Notes: generated from the letters alone by a model not told the origin. Positions 42,935-52,975 are shown, counted from the stretch's first letter. The stretch: 64,000 nucleotides of DNA from Lysobacteraceae bacterium NML93-0399 (GCA_002307375.1 NTJI01000001.1:62001-126000), one strand, 5' to 3'. Made by a program: numbers and translations.

Positions 42935-44027
42935 TGCGCTTCTGGAAATCCTGCATGTAATCGACGAGGGCGCGCACGCCATCGACCGGCATCGCGTTGT
43001 AGATTGACGCGCGCATGCCGCCGAGCACGCGGTGTCCCTTGAGGCCGATCAGCCCGGCCTCGCGCGCACCGGCGAGGAACTCCGCGTTGCGGGCTTCGTC
43101 GGCGAGGAAGAACGGCACGTTCATGCGGGAACGCACGCGCGCGTCGATGTCGTTGCGGTAGAAGCCGCCCGAGCCGTCAATCGCGGCATAGAGCAGTCGC
43201 GACTTCTCGTTGCTGCGGCGGTCGAACTCGGCGGTGCCGCCTTCATCGAGCATCCAGCGGAACACGAGCCCGGCGACATACCAGTTCCAGGTCGGCGGCG
43301 TGTTGAGCATGGAATCGTTCGCGAGCTGCGAGCGGTAATCGAAGATGTCGGCGCGCGGCTGGCCGGCACGCTCGAGCAGGTCGCGACGGATGATCACCAC
43401 CGAAATTCCGACCGGGCCGAGGTTTTTCTGCGCACCGGCATAGATCACGCCGTAGCGCGAAATGTCGATCGGCTCGGACGCGATGCTGGAACTGAAATCG
43501 GCGAACAGCGGCACATCGCCGGTGTCCGGCGCCGGCTCGCCCCAGGCGGGCCGGTACTCGACGCCGTGGATGGTCTCGTTGGCGGTGATGTGCACGTACG
43601 CCGCGCCCGGCGTCAGCCGCCACGACGCACGTTCGGGAATCGTGCGATAGCCCTCGCCCTCGCCACTCGCGGCGATATTGAGGTGCACGGACGGCGTGAG
43701 CTGCTTGAGCGCGGTCTTGCCCCAGTGACCGGTGACCACATAGTCGACCGTGTCGCCTGCGCTGGCGAAATTCAGTGGCAGCAGCGCCTGCGCAGTGGTG
43801 GCACCGCCGGGCAGGAACAGCACCGCGTAATCATCCGGCACGGCGAGCAGTGTGCGCAGGTCGGTTTCGGCCCGGGCGGCAACCTCCATGAACTCCGGCC
43901 CGCGATGGCTCATCTCCACGATCGACGCGCCGGCCTCGCCCCATTCGAGCATGTCCGCCTGCGCCTGTTTCAGCACGCTTTCAGGCAATGCGGCCGGTCC
44001 GGGAGCAAAGTTGTACGCACGCGCCAT
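42927..44027 (-). CDS. serC: Phosphoserine aminotransferase
   Basis: 366-aa class V PLP aminotransferase for serine and pyridoxine synthesis. [19 protein letters not shown] is the family start, and the PLP lysine is in [14 protein letters not shown]. It is the first gene of serC-pheA-aroA and divergent from msrP. Confidence 0.97.
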   Translation of the reverse strand: MARAYNFAPGPAALPESVLKQAQADMLEWGEAGASIVEMSHRGPEFMEVAARAETDLRTLLAVPDDYAVLFLPGGATTAQALLPLNFASAGDTVDYVVTGHWGKTALKQLTPSVHLNIAASGEGEGYRTIPERASWRLTPGAAYVHITANETIHGVEYRPAWGEPAPDTGDVPLFADFSSSIASEPIDISRYGVIYAGAQKNLGPVGISVVIIRRDLLERAGQPRADIFDYRSQLANDSMLNTPPTWNWYVAGLVFRWMLDEGGTAEFDRRSNEKSRLLYAAIDGSGGFYRNDIDARVRSRMNVPFFLADEARNAEFLAGAREAGLIGLKGHRVLGGMRASIYNAMPVDGVRALVDYMQDFQKRNG

Positions 44028-44160
44028 CGAGGTCTCCACTGGACGGAATTTGAGGGCGGCAAGTATGCCGCAGCGCAACAGTTTGACGTGCCGGCAATGG
44101 TTGCGCTGGCAACGTCTGTCCACCGCCCGGCTACTGGCGCCCCGCGCCGAGGAGTGCGCC

Positions 44161-45129
44161 ATGTCGATACGCGATGCGTTACGGATTCCCGAGTCCGAAA
44201 TCACCGATGAAGCCGTCTATCGCGATCGGCGCCGGTTGCTGGCGCTGATGGCGGCGGCCCCCGCGCTTGGCCTTGCCGGATGCGCGGACGCCGAACCCCC
44301 GCCGCCTTCGACCACTCCGGTCACACCGGCGCAGGCACGCAGCGGTTTTCGCACCGACGAGCCGCTGACCCGGTACGAGGACATCACCACCTACAACAAT
44401 TTCTACGAGTTCGGCACCGGCAAGAGCGACCCGTCTCGTGCTGCCCGAACCTTGCGCACCTCGCCGTGGACGGTCGAAGTCGGCGGCGAATGCGCCAAAC
44501 CCGGCCGCGTGGCGCTCGACGATCTGCTCCGTGGCATCGCCAACGAGGAACGCATCTACAGGCTGCGTTGCGTCGAGGGCTGGTCGATGGTGATTCCGTG
44601 GAGCGGCGTGCCGCTGGCCTCGGTACTGCGGAAATTCGAGCCGAACGCGAACGCGAAGTTCGTCGCCTTCACCACGCTCGCCGACCGCGAGCAGATGCCC
44701 GGCCTGCGCTTCCGTTCGATCCGCTGGCCCTACCGCGAGGGTCTGCGCATCGACGAGGCCATGCACCCGCTGGCGTTCCTCGCCACCGGTCTGTACGGCA
44801 AAACCCTGCCGCAGCAGAACGGCGCGCCGCTGCGGCTGGTGGTGCCGTGGAAATACGGCTTCAAGAGCATCAAGTCGATCGTCGAGATCCGCTTCGTCGA
44901 ACGCATGCCCAGCACCGCGTGGAACGACCTGCAACCGTCGGAATACGGCTTCTTCAGCAACGTCAATCCGGCGGTCGACCATCCGCGCTGGAGCCAGAAG
45001 ACCGAACGCCGCATTGCCGGCACCGGCAATCGCCTGCTGGCCAACCGCATCGATACGCGGCCGTTCAATGGCTACGCCGATCAGGTGGCGTCGCTGTACG
45101 CGGGCATGGACCTGCGCAAGTGGTACTGA
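44161..45129 (+). CDS. msrP: Periplasmic methionine sulfoxide reductase, molybdoenzyme subunit MsrP
   Basis: 322-aa sulfite-oxidase-fold enzyme that repairs oxidised methionines in envelope proteins. A Tat-type signal with RRR before a hydrophobic run ([19 protein letters not shown]) is present; C41 sits in a lipobox-like LAGC, so lipidation is possible. The molybdenum ligand is C137 in [15 protein letters not shown]. Its electron donor MsrQ follows. Confidence 0.96.
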   Translation: MSIRDALRIPESEITDEAVYRDRRRLLALMAAAPALGLAGCADAEPPPPSTTPVTPAQARSGFRTDEPLTRYEDITTYNNFYEFGTGKSDPSRAARTLRTSPWTVEVGGECAKPGRVALDDLLRGIANEERIYRLRCVEGWSMVIPWSGVPLASVLRKFEPNANAKFVAFTTLADREQMPGLRFRSIRWPYREGLRIDEAMHPLAFLATGLYGKTLPQQNGAPLRLVVPWKYGFKSIKSIVEIRFVERMPSTAWNDLQPSEYGFFSNVNPAVDHPRWSQKTERRIAGTGNRLLANRIDTRPFNGYADQVASLYAGMDLRKWY

Positions 45130-45809
45130 CATCCACGCGCGCCGCGCGCCCGCCTAGTCGGACGCCCGGGGGCGTGGTCGCGGCCAAGGTGTTCGTGCAT
45201 CTTGTCTGCCTGGCGCCCATCGCCTGGCTGGCCTGGCGGGTGTGGCAGGTGCTGGGCGGGACCAACGTCGATGCGCTCGGAGCCGAGCCGGTCGTCGCCA
45301 TCGAGCACGAACTGGGCATCGGCGCGCTGCGGCTGCTGCTGATCACACTGGCGATCACGCCATTGCGGCAACTCGGCGGCTGGACGGTGCTGCTGCGCTT
45401 CCGGCGGATGCTGGGGCTGTACGCGTTCGTCTACGCCAGCCTGCACTTCGGTGTGTGGCTGGCGCTGGACCTGGTCGGCGATCTGTCGCAGGTGGCCACG
45501 GAGATCGCACGCCGTCCCTACATCACCGTGGGCTTCCTGGCCTGGCTGCTGCTGGTGCCGCTGGCGATCACGTCGACCAAAGGCTGGATGCGGCGCCTGG
45601 GCCGCAACTGGAGCCGGCTGCACAAGGCGATCTATGCGATCGCCGCGCTGGCGGTGTTGCACTTCTGGTGGATCGTGAAATCCGACTGGCGCGAGCCCGC
45701 GCTGTATGCGGCGATCCTCGCGTTTCTGCTGGGCTGGCGTGTGTGGAAAGCGCTTGGACGTCGCCGCGCGACTGCTGCGGCCGGCCGCGTTGCGTCGCCC
45801 GGACCGTAA
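45120..45809 (+). CDS. msrQ: MsrQ, heme-binding membrane subunit
   Basis: 229 aa from a GTG at 45120 that overlaps the msrP end by 10 nt; an alternative GTG at 45174 gives 211 aa. About six membrane segments of the ferric-reductase-like family with heme histidines in [10 protein letters not shown] and [21 protein letters not shown]. It passes quinone electrons to MsrP. Confidence 0.93.
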   Translation: MVLTSTRAARPPSRTPGGVVAAKVFVHLVCLAPIAWLAWRVWQVLGGTNVDALGAEPVVAIEHELGIGALRLLLITLAITPLRQLGGWTVLLRFRRMLGLYAFVYASLHFGVWLALDLVGDLSQVATEIARRPYITVGFLAWLLLVPLAITSTKGWMRRLGRNWSRLHKAIYAIAALAVLHFWWIVKSDWREPALYAAILAFLLGWRVWKALGRRRATAAAGRVASPGP

Positions 45810-45902
45810 GGGCGTTCGCCGCGATCGGCAGCGAGCGTCGAGGGCGATTGGGTTAGTGCCGAATGCTGACACTGCCGATCTGGGCAAGCGTTCCTGGTGA
45901 AG

Positions 45903-46127
45903 CCCCATCGCGCGCAAGCACGCTCCTACAGGGGCGCTTCGTGTAGGAGCGACCTTGGTCGCGACCGGCTTTCCCGGCCACGCCCCATCGCGCGCAAGCG
46001 CGCTCCTACAGGAGTGCGCTTCGTGTAGGAGCGACCTTGGTCGCGACGGCTTTCCCGGCAACGCCCCATCGCGCGCAAGCGCGCTCCTACAGGGGCGCTT
46101 CGTGTAGGAGCGACCTCGGTCGCGACA
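45903..46127. repeat. GTAG REP array, three units
   Basis: Three alternations of CATCGCGCGCAAGCGCGCTCCTACA and TGTAGGAGCGACCTTGGTCGCGAC, with TGTAG at 45942, 46024 and 46103. It fills the gap between the convergent msrQ and the FHA gene. Spacers vary slightly (79-82 bp period). Confidence 0.85.
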
Positions 46128-46153
46128 GGCTACCCGGGCCTGCGCCGCGACGT

Positions 46154-46954
46154 TCAGGCCGCGCCGTACAGCAGCAGCGCGGCGAGCAGGCCTGCAAGCA
46201 CCACTGCCGCAAGCAACAGCCACGGCAATGGAAGGCCGCCGCCACCTTGCGTGGGCGCGTCTTCCAGCAGGGGCGCGGCGACCACCGCGTCGTCCGGGTC
46301 GAGCGGCTGCACCGCGCGCGCGGGCGCCTCCACCACGAAGCGGTGATGGGCGTCGAACACCACCTGGTCGCCCGCCTGCAGCAGCGCATCGCGCATCGGC
46401 TCGCCGTTGACCACACTGCCATCGGCCGAGCCCAGGTCGGTCAGCCGCACCTGCGTACCGACACGTTCCAGCCGGGCATGGCGCTCGGCAAATCCCGGTT
46501 CGTCGATGCGGATGTCGGCCTCGCCGAGGCGTCCCACCAGACGCGGGCGGTCGAGTGTGAAGCTGCGCCCGTGGTAGCGGCCGCCCACGCCGCGCAACAC
46601 GATGCGCGGGTCGGCCTCCGCGTCCTCGGGAGCCAAGCCGGCCGGCGGGACGATCGCAGACACCGGCGCGCCCGCGACCAGCCGCAGTTCGTGCCCGTCG
46701 ACGAAGATCGCATCGCCCGTGCGCAGCATCGCCATGCGCCGCACCTGCCGGCCGTTGACGTGCACGCCCTGCACGCCATCACTCACCGTCAGCCAGACGC
46801 CCCGGCGATCGACGCAGAAGCGCACGCTCGGTTCGCTGCCGTCGGTGATCGGCGCGAGCGCGTCGTCACCACGACGGCCGATGCCGTGCACACCGACGTC
46901 GAGCGGCAGTTCGGGTTCGTCGGGCGTGGGAAAACGCAGCTTGAGCGCGGTCAT
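46154..46954 (-). CDS. Tandem-FHA membrane protein
   Basis: 266 aa. The first FHA-like region (residues about 10-95; VHVNGRQVRRMAMLRTGDAIFVDG) is degenerate. The second (about 115-205) has the phosphothreonine-binding pattern GRLGEADIRI, ERHARLE and GSADGSVVNGEPM. One C-terminal membrane anchor (LPWLLLAAVVLAGLLAALLLY) puts the FHA domains in the cytosol. FHA domains read Ser/Thr-kinase signals; no kinase or phosphatase gene is adjacent. Confidence 0.85.
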   Translation of the reverse strand: MTALKLRFPTPDEPELPLDVGVHGIGRRGDDALAPITDGSEPSVRFCVDRRGVWLTVSDGVQGVHVNGRQVRRMAMLRTGDAIFVDGHELRLVAGAPVSAIVPPAGLAPEDAEADPRIVLRGVGGRYHGRSFTLDRPRLVGRLGEADIRIDEPGFAERHARLERVGTQVRLTDLGSADGSVVNGEPMRDALLQAGDQVVFDAHHRFVVEAPARAVQPLDPDDAVVAAPLLEDAPTQGGGGLPLPWLLLAAVVLAGLLAALLLYGAA

Positions 46955-47050
46955 GCGGCGGGAATCTAGCACGAGCGCTCGATGCATCGTCACTTGGACG
47001 CAGCACGTCGCGCACGCACAATGCGCCTCCAGACATTCCGCGGAGGCCAC

Positions 47051-47323
47051 ATGGCCGGCATCGACATCCAACACCCCCACTCGCTGCCGCCCGAGCAGGC
47101 CCGCAGCGCCGTCGAATCGGTGGCCAAGACGCTCGCCGAGCGTTTCGACATGCAATACGGCTGGTCGGGCGACACGCTCAACTTCAGCCGCTCCGGCGTG
47201 GACGGCGCAATCGACCTGCTGCCCGGCGCCCTGCACGTGACCGCGAAGCTCGGCTTCCTGCTGTCGGCCATGAAGGGGCCGATCGAATCGGAAATCCGCC
47301 GCGTTCTCGCCGAGAAATTCTGA
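47051..47323 (+). CDS. Polyhydroxyalkanoic acid system family protein
   Basis: 90 aa, beginning MAGIDIQHPHSLPPEQARSAVESVAKTLAERF and containing WSGDTLNFSRSGVDGAIDLLPGALHVTAKLGFLL, matching the small PHA_gran_rgn family. GGAGG precedes the ATG. The family is linked to PHA granules by genome context only. It is divergent from the FHA gene. Confidence 0.85.
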   Translation: MAGIDIQHPHSLPPEQARSAVESVAKTLAERFDMQYGWSGDTLNFSRSGVDGAIDLLPGALHVTAKLGFLLSAMKGPIESEIRRVLAEKF

Positions 47324-47441
47324 GCCCCCGCCGGCGCAGGGACGCCTTGCCCGGCGCGTTGCTCGGCGCTGATCCGAGCACGCCGGGCGCTCCGGGCGGC
47401 TCGGGTATCCTGCGCGCCTGCAAGCGGACACGGACAACGGC

Positions 47442-48359
47442 ATGACCACCCAGTGGCTGGTCGCGATCGGGGTGGCCTTGGCCATTGGATGCGCGGCGTC
47501 ATTCTTCTTTCTCACCTTCCAGCGCCGGCGTGACGAAACCGCGGCCGGCATCGTGGCGCTGTCGGCGATCTCGTGGCGTGGCTTCATCGGCATGGTGCTG
47601 CAGGCCCTGCGTCGTCGGGGCTATGTGCAGGTGGTGGACCAGGAGGAGGCCTCGGGCGACCGCGACTACGTGCTCGAGCGTGACGGCGGCCGCTGGATCC
47701 TGTCGTGCAAGCACGGCGCGACTTATGTACTTGGACGCAATGCGGTGCAGGCGCTGTCGAGCGAAGTGCTGCTGAAGAATGCCGTCGGCGGTCTGCTCGT
47801 CACTCAGGGCCGGATCGACGCGGAAGCCCGCAACATCGCGGCGCGTCAGCGCGTCGGACTGCTCGACGGTCCGACCCTGTGGCCGGAACTGCGCGACCTC
47901 ATGCCGGCCGGCGAGTTCGAGGCCATCCGCGCGCGTACCGGTCTGCTCGCGCGCCGCCGGGTCCTGCTGGGCTGGCTGTTCGCCCTGCTGGCGGGTGTGG
48001 CGACGTTTCTGGCGATGCCGGCGGTCGAGACCGAGGCGCCAGGCGCGACCCTCGACACGCCGAGCGCCGACGTCGGTGGCGCGCCCGTGCGCATCGAGGC
48101 ACCGCCGCACGCGCCGATCGAAACACAGCGCGCCGATCTCGTCCGCGCCCTGGGCACCCTGCCGGCCGTCCAGCGCGCGGTCTGGGCCACCGGCTCCACG
48201 TTGCAGGTGTACCTGGAACGCGTCGACGACAAGGCCAGTGTGGATGCGATCTGCGCGCAGGTCCTGCGCCAACCGGACCTGACGTCTTCGCGCCTGCAGC
48301 TCACACCGCCCGCCGGCAGCGACCAGGCCACGCGCTTCCTGCAGTGCCGGAGTTTCTGA
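47442..48359 (+). CDS. Membrane protein with Mrr-like nuclease domain
   Basis: 305 aa: TM1 about 4-26, a cytoplasmic domain resembling the Mrr/PD-(D/E)XK fold (FIGMVLQALRRRGYVQVVDQEE, DRDYVLERDGGRWILSCKHGATY with K90 in the CKH signature), TM2 about 174-192, and a 110-residue extracytoplasmic tail. The catalytic acid upstream of CKH is uncertain. Mrr proteins cut modified DNA, but the two membrane anchors make a restriction role doubtful. No methylase is nearby. Confidence 0.75.
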   Translation: MTTQWLVAIGVALAIGCAASFFFLTFQRRRDETAAGIVALSAISWRGFIGMVLQALRRRGYVQVVDQEEASGDRDYVLERDGGRWILSCKHGATYVLGRNAVQALSSEVLLKNAVGGLLVTQGRIDAEARNIAARQRVGLLDGPTLWPELRDLMPAGEFEAIRARTGLLARRRVLLGWLFALLAGVATFLAMPAVETEAPGATLDTPSADVGGAPVRIEAPPHAPIETQRADLVRALGTLPAVQRAVWATGSTLQVYLERVDDKASVDAICAQVLRQPDLTSSRLQLTPPAGSDQATRFLQCRSF

Positions 48360-48422
48360 GCGGTCGCATGGGACCTTCGCTGCGTCCATTCGCGGGGTGC
48401 GAGGACGATCCGCATCCCCCGC

Positions 48423-48451
48423 TTGTCGCCAGCGCGATTCGCCCGTAGAAT
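48423..48451 (+). promoter_or_regulatory. tRNA-Val promoter
   Basis: TTGTCG (48423-48428), a 17-nt spacer, TAGAAT (48446-48451); the tRNA starts 83 nt further on. Confidence 0.65.
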
Positions 48452-48533
48452 TCGCGTCCCGATCGCGCCGCCCCCAACGGGAATGGCGCTGACGAGACGG
48501 CACCGACCCCGCGTCGACCGCTCGCAAGAATCC

Positions 48534-48608
48534 GGGCGGTTAGCTCAGCGGTAGAGCATTGCCTTCACACGGCAAGGGTCACAGGTTCGATCCCTGTACC
48601 GCCCACCA
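48534..48608 (+). tRNA. tRNA-Val (CAC)
   Basis: 75 nt with encoded CCA. Acceptor GGGCGGT/ACCGCCC, anticodon loop TTCACAC (anticodon CAC), T-arm CAGGTTCGATCCCTG. Confidence 0.97.
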
Positions 48609-48627
48609 GACACAGCAAGTGTGCGAC

Positions 48628-48652
48628 AAGCCGGCCCTCGGGCCGGCTTTTT
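48628..48652 (+). terminator. tRNA-Val terminator
   Basis: Ten-bp stem AAGCCGGCCC / GGGCCGGCTT with a 2-nt loop and a run of five T. Confidence 0.9.
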
Positions 48653-48818
48653 CGTTCGCGTCGTTTCCGGCGCGGATGCTTCGATCCGCGACACGTTCTG
48701 AACGCCCGCCACGTCTTGTCGCATGCCGCTCGATGCATGTGCGCTTGAACTTGCCGCCTGCACACCCGCTGCACGACGCCGCGCCTACCGTGGCGCACCT
48801 TCAGGACATTCCACTGCC

Positions 48819-49637
48819 ATGCGTGTACAGGCCGGCTGCGAACTTTCGATCGAAACCGACGCAGCCAGCCCGGTCGTCGCGATGTTGCGTCCGCGCGATG
48901 GACGCGCGCACTGGCAGGTCAACGGCCGGCGCGGATTCGAGTCGAGCCACGGCTTCGACGAGCACGTCGACGGTTTCGGCAATCGTTGCCAGCGCTTCGT
49001 GTTGCCCAAGGGGCTGACCCGGATCCGGCTCGACACCGCCGTCGACACCGCGCCCGACATCAGCGTCGCACCCGACGCGCCGGCCATCGAGCCCGGCGCC
49101 CTGCCCGCCGACACCCTGCAGTTCCTGCTGCCCAGCCGCTATTGCCCGTCCGACCGCGGCGCGATGTGGGAGCGTGCACGCGCGATCGTCGCCGACGCCG
49201 CGCCTGGTTATGCGCAGGCCGAAGCCATCCGGCGGTGGATTGCCGCGCATCTGGAGTATCGCTACGGCGTGAGCAATGCCAGCAGTGACGCGCAGGACAC
49301 GCTCGATGCCGGCGCCGGCGTGTGCCGGGACTTCGCCCACGTCGGCATCACCTTGTGCCGCGCGCTCGACATTCCCGCGCGCATGGTCGTGGGCTGGCTG
49401 CATGACCTCAAACCGATGGACATGCACGCCTGGTTCGAGGCGTATCTGGGCGATGCCTGGTACACGTTCGATGCGACGCAGGCCGCGCCGCGCGGCGGCC
49501 GTGTGGTCATCGCACATGGCCGCGACGCCGCCGACGTCGCCTTCCTCACCACCTACCGGCCCCTGCGCACGCTGTCGCTGCGTGTGTGGGCGGATCTGGA
49601 ACCGGGATCGGACGACGATCTCGGTCGCGCGGCCTGA
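48819..49637 (+). CDS. Transglutaminase-like cysteine protease-fold protein
   Basis: 272 aa. An N-terminal beta-sandwich domain is followed by a transglutaminase core with the triad C169 (GAGVCRDFAH), H203 (MDMHAWFEAYL) and D218 (WYTFDATQ). Family members are amidohydrolases or crosslinkers, often in a peptide-modification cluster with ATP-grasp, alpha-E and zincin proteins. Here only the zincin follows, 3 nt downstream. Confidence 0.9.
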   Translation: MRVQAGCELSIETDAASPVVAMLRPRDGRAHWQVNGRRGFESSHGFDEHVDGFGNRCQRFVLPKGLTRIRLDTAVDTAPDISVAPDAPAIEPGALPADTLQFLLPSRYCPSDRGAMWERARAIVADAAPGYAQAEAIRRWIAAHLEYRYGVSNASSDAQDTLDAGAGVCRDFAHVGITLCRALDIPARMVVGWLHDLKPMDMHAWFEAYLGDAWYTFDATQAAPRGGRVVIAHGRDAADVAFLTTYRPLRTLSLRVWADLEPGSDDDLGRAA

Positions 49638-49640
49638 CCC

Positions 49641-50723
49641 GTGCAGCTCTTCAAGTGCTCGCACTGCGAGCAGGTGCTGTATTTCGAGAACACCGCGTGC
49701 CTGCGCTGCGGCAAGACGTTGGGGTTTCTGCCCAAGACGCTGACGCTTGAGGCGCTGGACCTCGAAGGCGATGATTGGGTCGTGCCAACGCGGCCGCAGT
49801 CGCGCCATCGCTTCTGCGCCAATGCACAGCACTCGGCGTGCAACTGGCTGCTGCCGGCCGATGATCCGCACGACTACTGTCGCGCATGCCGGCACAACCG
49901 CACGATTCCCAATCTCGACGATCCGCAGCGGTTGACCGCGTGGCAGAAAATCGAGGTCGCCAAGCGCCGTCTGTTCTACACCCTGCTGCGTCTGCAGCTG
50001 CCGACGCCTGCACCCGACAGCGGCGACCCGCAACCCCTGTCATTCGATTTCCTCGACGATCCGCCAGACGGGCCGAAAGTGATGACCGGTCACGACAACG
50101 GCCACATCACCATCGCGCTGTCGGAAGCCGACGACGCCGCGCGCGAGGCCACGCGCCTGGCGATGGGCGAGCTCTACCGCACGCTGCTGGGGCATTTCCG
50201 CCACGAGAGCGGGCACTACTACTGGGACCGGCTGGTGCGTGACGCCGGCGATGCGGAACTGGCGCGCTGCCGGGCCCTGTTCGGCGACGACACGCGCGAC
50301 TACGCGGGCGCGCTGCAGGACTACTACGCACACGGCGCGCCGGCCGACTGGCAGGCCGCCTACGTCAGCGCCTACGCGACCATGCACCCCTGGGAAGACT
50401 GGGCCGAGACCTGGGCGCACTACCTGCACATCGTCGACACGCTCGAGATGGCCTCGGCCTTCGGTATCCGCATCGCACCCGACGTCACCGAAGACGCGAC
50501 CATGGAAGCCGATCTGTCGTTCGATCCGCACCGGGTGGCCGACGTGCAGCGGCTGATCGACGCCTGGCTGCCACTGACCTGGGCGATCAACAGCCTCAAC
50601 CGCGGCATGGGCCACGCGGACCTGTACCCGTTCGTGATCGCGCCGCCGGTCGTGGAGAAGATGGGCTACATCCACGGCCTGGTACGCCGCGCGCGGCTCG
50701 AACAGCGCGCGTGCGACGCCTGA
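49641..50723 (+). CDS. Zinc-ribbon zincin metallopeptidase
   Basis: 360 aa, GTG start. Two N-terminal zinc-binding regions (CSHCEQV...CLRCG; FCANAQHSACNW...YCRACRH) and a catalytic HESGH (H188-E189-H192). This matches the putative zinc-binding metallopeptidase family (DUF2248-like) that neighbours transglutaminases. The start is 3 nt after the transglutaminase stop, so the two are co-translated. The substrate is unknown. Confidence 0.88.
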   Translation: MQLFKCSHCEQVLYFENTACLRCGKTLGFLPKTLTLEALDLEGDDWVVPTRPQSRHRFCANAQHSACNWLLPADDPHDYCRACRHNRTIPNLDDPQRLTAWQKIEVAKRRLFYTLLRLQLPTPAPDSGDPQPLSFDFLDDPPDGPKVMTGHDNGHITIALSEADDAAREATRLAMGELYRTLLGHFRHESGHYYWDRLVRDAGDAELARCRALFGDDTRDYAGALQDYYAHGAPADWQAAYVSAYATMHPWEDWAETWAHYLHIVDTLEMASAFGIRIAPDVTEDATMEADLSFDPHRVADVQRLIDAWLPLTWAINSLNRGMGHADLYPFVIAPPVVEKMGYIHGLVRRARLEQRACDA

Positions 50724-50755
50724 TCGTGCGCCCCGCGTTCGCGGGGGCACGATCG
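50722..50755. terminator. Bidirectional hairpin between zincin and slyD
   Basis: GATCGTGC-G-CCCCGC, loop GTTC, GCGGGGGCACGATC, overlapping the zincin stop codon; no clear T-run. It probably terminates both convergent genes. Confidence 0.6.
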
Positions 50756-50762
50756 GACGCGA

Positions 50763-51233
50763 TCATGCCGCGCGGGCGACCTGGCCGGCCTGCTTCTCGT
50801 CGTCGGTCGACTCACGCACGTCGACCACCTCGATCGCGAAATGCAGGGTCTTGCCGGCCAGCGGATGGTTGCCGTCGATCTTGACCTCGGTATCGCCCAC
50901 CTCGACCACGGTCACCAGCATCGGGCCGGCGCCGCCCTGGGCCTGGAACTGCATGCCCGGCTCGATGGTGTCGATGCCCTGGAAGGCCTGGCGCGGCACT
51001 GCCTGCACGAGGCTGTCGTTGCGCAGGCCGTAGCCCTCTTCGGGCTGCACGTCGACATTGAGCGTGTCACCGGCCTTGCGGCCCTCGAGCGCCTTTTCCA
51101 GCCCCGGCACAATATTGCCGCCGCCATGGAAATACGGAAGCGGGCTGGCGTTCTTCGAGCTGTCGATGACGTTGCCGTCGTCGTCGGTGAGGGTGTAGTG
51201 GAACGTGGCGACGCGCGCAGCGGCGATCTCCAT
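50763..51233 (-). CDS. slyD: SlyD-type FKBP peptidyl-prolyl isomerase
   Basis: 156 aa. The FKBP domain (FHYTLTDDDGNVIDSS, LPYFHGGGNIVPGLEKALEGRKAGD) with inserted IF chaperone domain (VQPEEGYG...AVPRQAF) and NHPLAGKTLHFAIEVVDVRE are complete. The His/Cys-rich nickel-binding tail of E. coli SlyD is missing, so it acts as a folding helper without the metal tail. GGAG precedes the ATG. Confidence 0.93.
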   Translation of the reverse strand: MEIAAARVATFHYTLTDDDGNVIDSSKNASPLPYFHGGGNIVPGLEKALEGRKAGDTLNVDVQPEEGYGLRNDSLVQAVPRQAFQGIDTIEPGMQFQAQGGAGPMLVTVVEVGDTEVKIDGNHPLAGKTLHFAIEVVDVRESTDDEKQAGQVARAA

Positions 51234-51439
51234 GGAGGACTCCTTGGATGGAATGAAGGGAGGGGTGTACTGCAGAAAGCACCGGAAAACCCACGGTGCA
51301 GCGATGCAACGCCGTTCACGATACCGGCCATGGCGCGGGGGCGCAAACCGCGGCTGCCGGCGGTTCGAGCCCCGTACACTTCGCCGCCCACGTCGTCGCG
51401 CCCGCACGCATGGCGCACGTCCTCGAGCCGGAATCGCCT

Positions 51440-51922
51440 ATGCACAGCCCCGACAACGCCGAGCCGTCCCCGCAGATCTGGGTGGATGCCGACGCCTGCC
51501 CGGTGGTGATCCGCGACATCCTCTTCCGCGCCGCCGAGCGCGCGGGCGTGCAGACGACCTTCGTCGCCAACCAGTTCCTGCGCACACCACCCTCGCGCCA
51601 TATACGCGCGCTGCAGGTGTCGGGCGGCTTCGATGTCGCCGACGATGCGATCGCAGCACGTGCGAGATCGGGTGATCTCGTCGTTACCCAGGACATTCCG
51701 CTGGCTGCGCGCGTGATCGAGCGCGGCGCCGAGGCCATCGACCCGCGTGGCGCGCGCTTCACGGCCGACAACATTGCCGAGCGCCTGTCGATGCGGAACT
51801 TCATGGACGAGTTGCGCGGTGCAGGCGTGCAGACCGGCGGCCCAGCCGCATTGCATGCGCGGGACCGGCAGGCGTTCGCCGGCCAGCTCGACCGCTGGAT
51901 CGCCGCGAGCGCCGTGCGCTGA
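51440..51922 (+). CDS. YaiI/YqxD family (DUF188) protein
   Basis: 160 aa with the family motifs [45 protein letters not shown] and [21 protein letters not shown]. It has a PIN-like fold and the function is unproven. Divergent from slyD; the start at 51440 avoids an N-terminal extension with no similarity. Confidence 0.92.
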   Translation: MHSPDNAEPSPQIWVDADACPVVIRDILFRAAERAGVQTTFVANQFLRTPPSRHIRALQVSGGFDVADDAIAARARSGDLVVTQDIPLAARVIERGAEAIDPRGARFTADNIAERLSMRNFMDELRGAGVQTGGPAALHARDRQAFAGQLDRWIAASAVR

Positions 51923-51979
51923 GACACTCTGGCGACGCGCCGCCTCCCCGTCGGCGGCGAAATGCGGTCCAATGCGCGG

Positions 51980-52975
51980 ATGTCATCGTCCCGATCCTCC
52001 GCCACGCCGCCGCGCCTGCATCCCCGCAACCGCCACCAGGGCCGCTACGACCTCAAGCGGCTGGCCCGCGTGTCGCCGCAGCTGCAACCCTTCCTCGTGC
52101 GCACGCCGGCCGGCGAAACCAGCGTGGATTTCGCCAATCCGCGTGCGGTCCGGCTGCTCAACCAGGCGCTGCTCAAGGCCGACTACGGCATCACCCATTG
52201 GGACATTCCCGAGCAGTATCTGTGCCCGCCGGTGCCCGGGCGCGCCGACTACATCCACGGGCTCGCCGATCTGCTCGCCGCCGACCGCGACGGTGCGCTC
52301 GTGCGCGGCGCGTCCGTCCGCGTGTTCGACCTGGGCACCGGCGCCAACGTGATCTACCCGCTGCTGGGCCATACCGAATACGGCTGGCGCTTCGCCGGCT
52401 CGGACATCGATGCGACCGCACTGCGGATCGCCGAGACGATCGTGCATGGCAACGACCTGCACGCGGACATCGAACTTCGCGCACAGACGCTGCGCGGCCA
52501 TCTGTTCCATGGCGTGATCCGCCCTGGCGAGCGCTTCGCGGCCACCATGTGCAACCCGCCGTTCCACGCGTCGGCGGCCGAGGCCTCGCGCAGCGGACGC
52601 ATCAAGCGCGCCAACCTCGCCGCGCGCTCCGAAGGCCCGCCGCGGGCCTCGCGCAAGCTGCCGCTCAACTTCGGCGGCCGCGACGGGGAGCTCTGGTGCC
52701 AGGGCGGCGAGGCGCGCTTTGTGCGCAAGATGATCCGCGAGAGCGTCGACTTCGGCGCGCAGGTGCTGTGGTTCACCAGCCTGGTCTCGAAAGCCGTCCA
52801 CCTGCCGGGCCTGCGCGCGGAACTGCGCAAGACCGGCGCGACCGAGATCCGCGACGTACCGATGGCGCAGGGCAACAAGCAGAGCCGCTTCCTGGCGTGG
52901 AGTTTCCAGACGCCGCAGGACCGCCGTGACTGGTGGGCGGACGGGCACCCCACGCCAGATCAGGGCAAGCGCTGA
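51980..52975 (+). CDS. rlmF: 23S rRNA (adenine-1618-N6)-methyltransferase
   Basis: 331 aa RlmF (YbiN). SAM site VFDLGTGANVIYPLLG, catalytic NPPF in MCNPPFHAS, and the family blocks RYDLKRLARVSPQLQPF and GELWCQGGEARFVRKMI. It modifies A1618 of 23S rRNA. A second in-frame ATG at 51962 is possible. Confidence 0.94.
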   Translation: MSSSRSSATPPRLHPRNRHQGRYDLKRLARVSPQLQPFLVRTPAGETSVDFANPRAVRLLNQALLKADYGITHWDIPEQYLCPPVPGRADYIHGLADLLAADRDGALVRGASVRVFDLGTGANVIYPLLGHTEYGWRFAGSDIDATALRIAETIVHGNDLHADIELRAQTLRGHLFHGVIRPGERFAATMCNPPFHASAAEASRSGRIKRANLAARSEGPPRASRKLPLNFGGRDGELWCQGGEARFVRKMIRESVDFGAQVLWFTSLVSKAVHLPGLRAELRKTGATEIRDVPMAQGNKQSRFLAWSFQTPQDRRDWWADGHPTPDQGKR

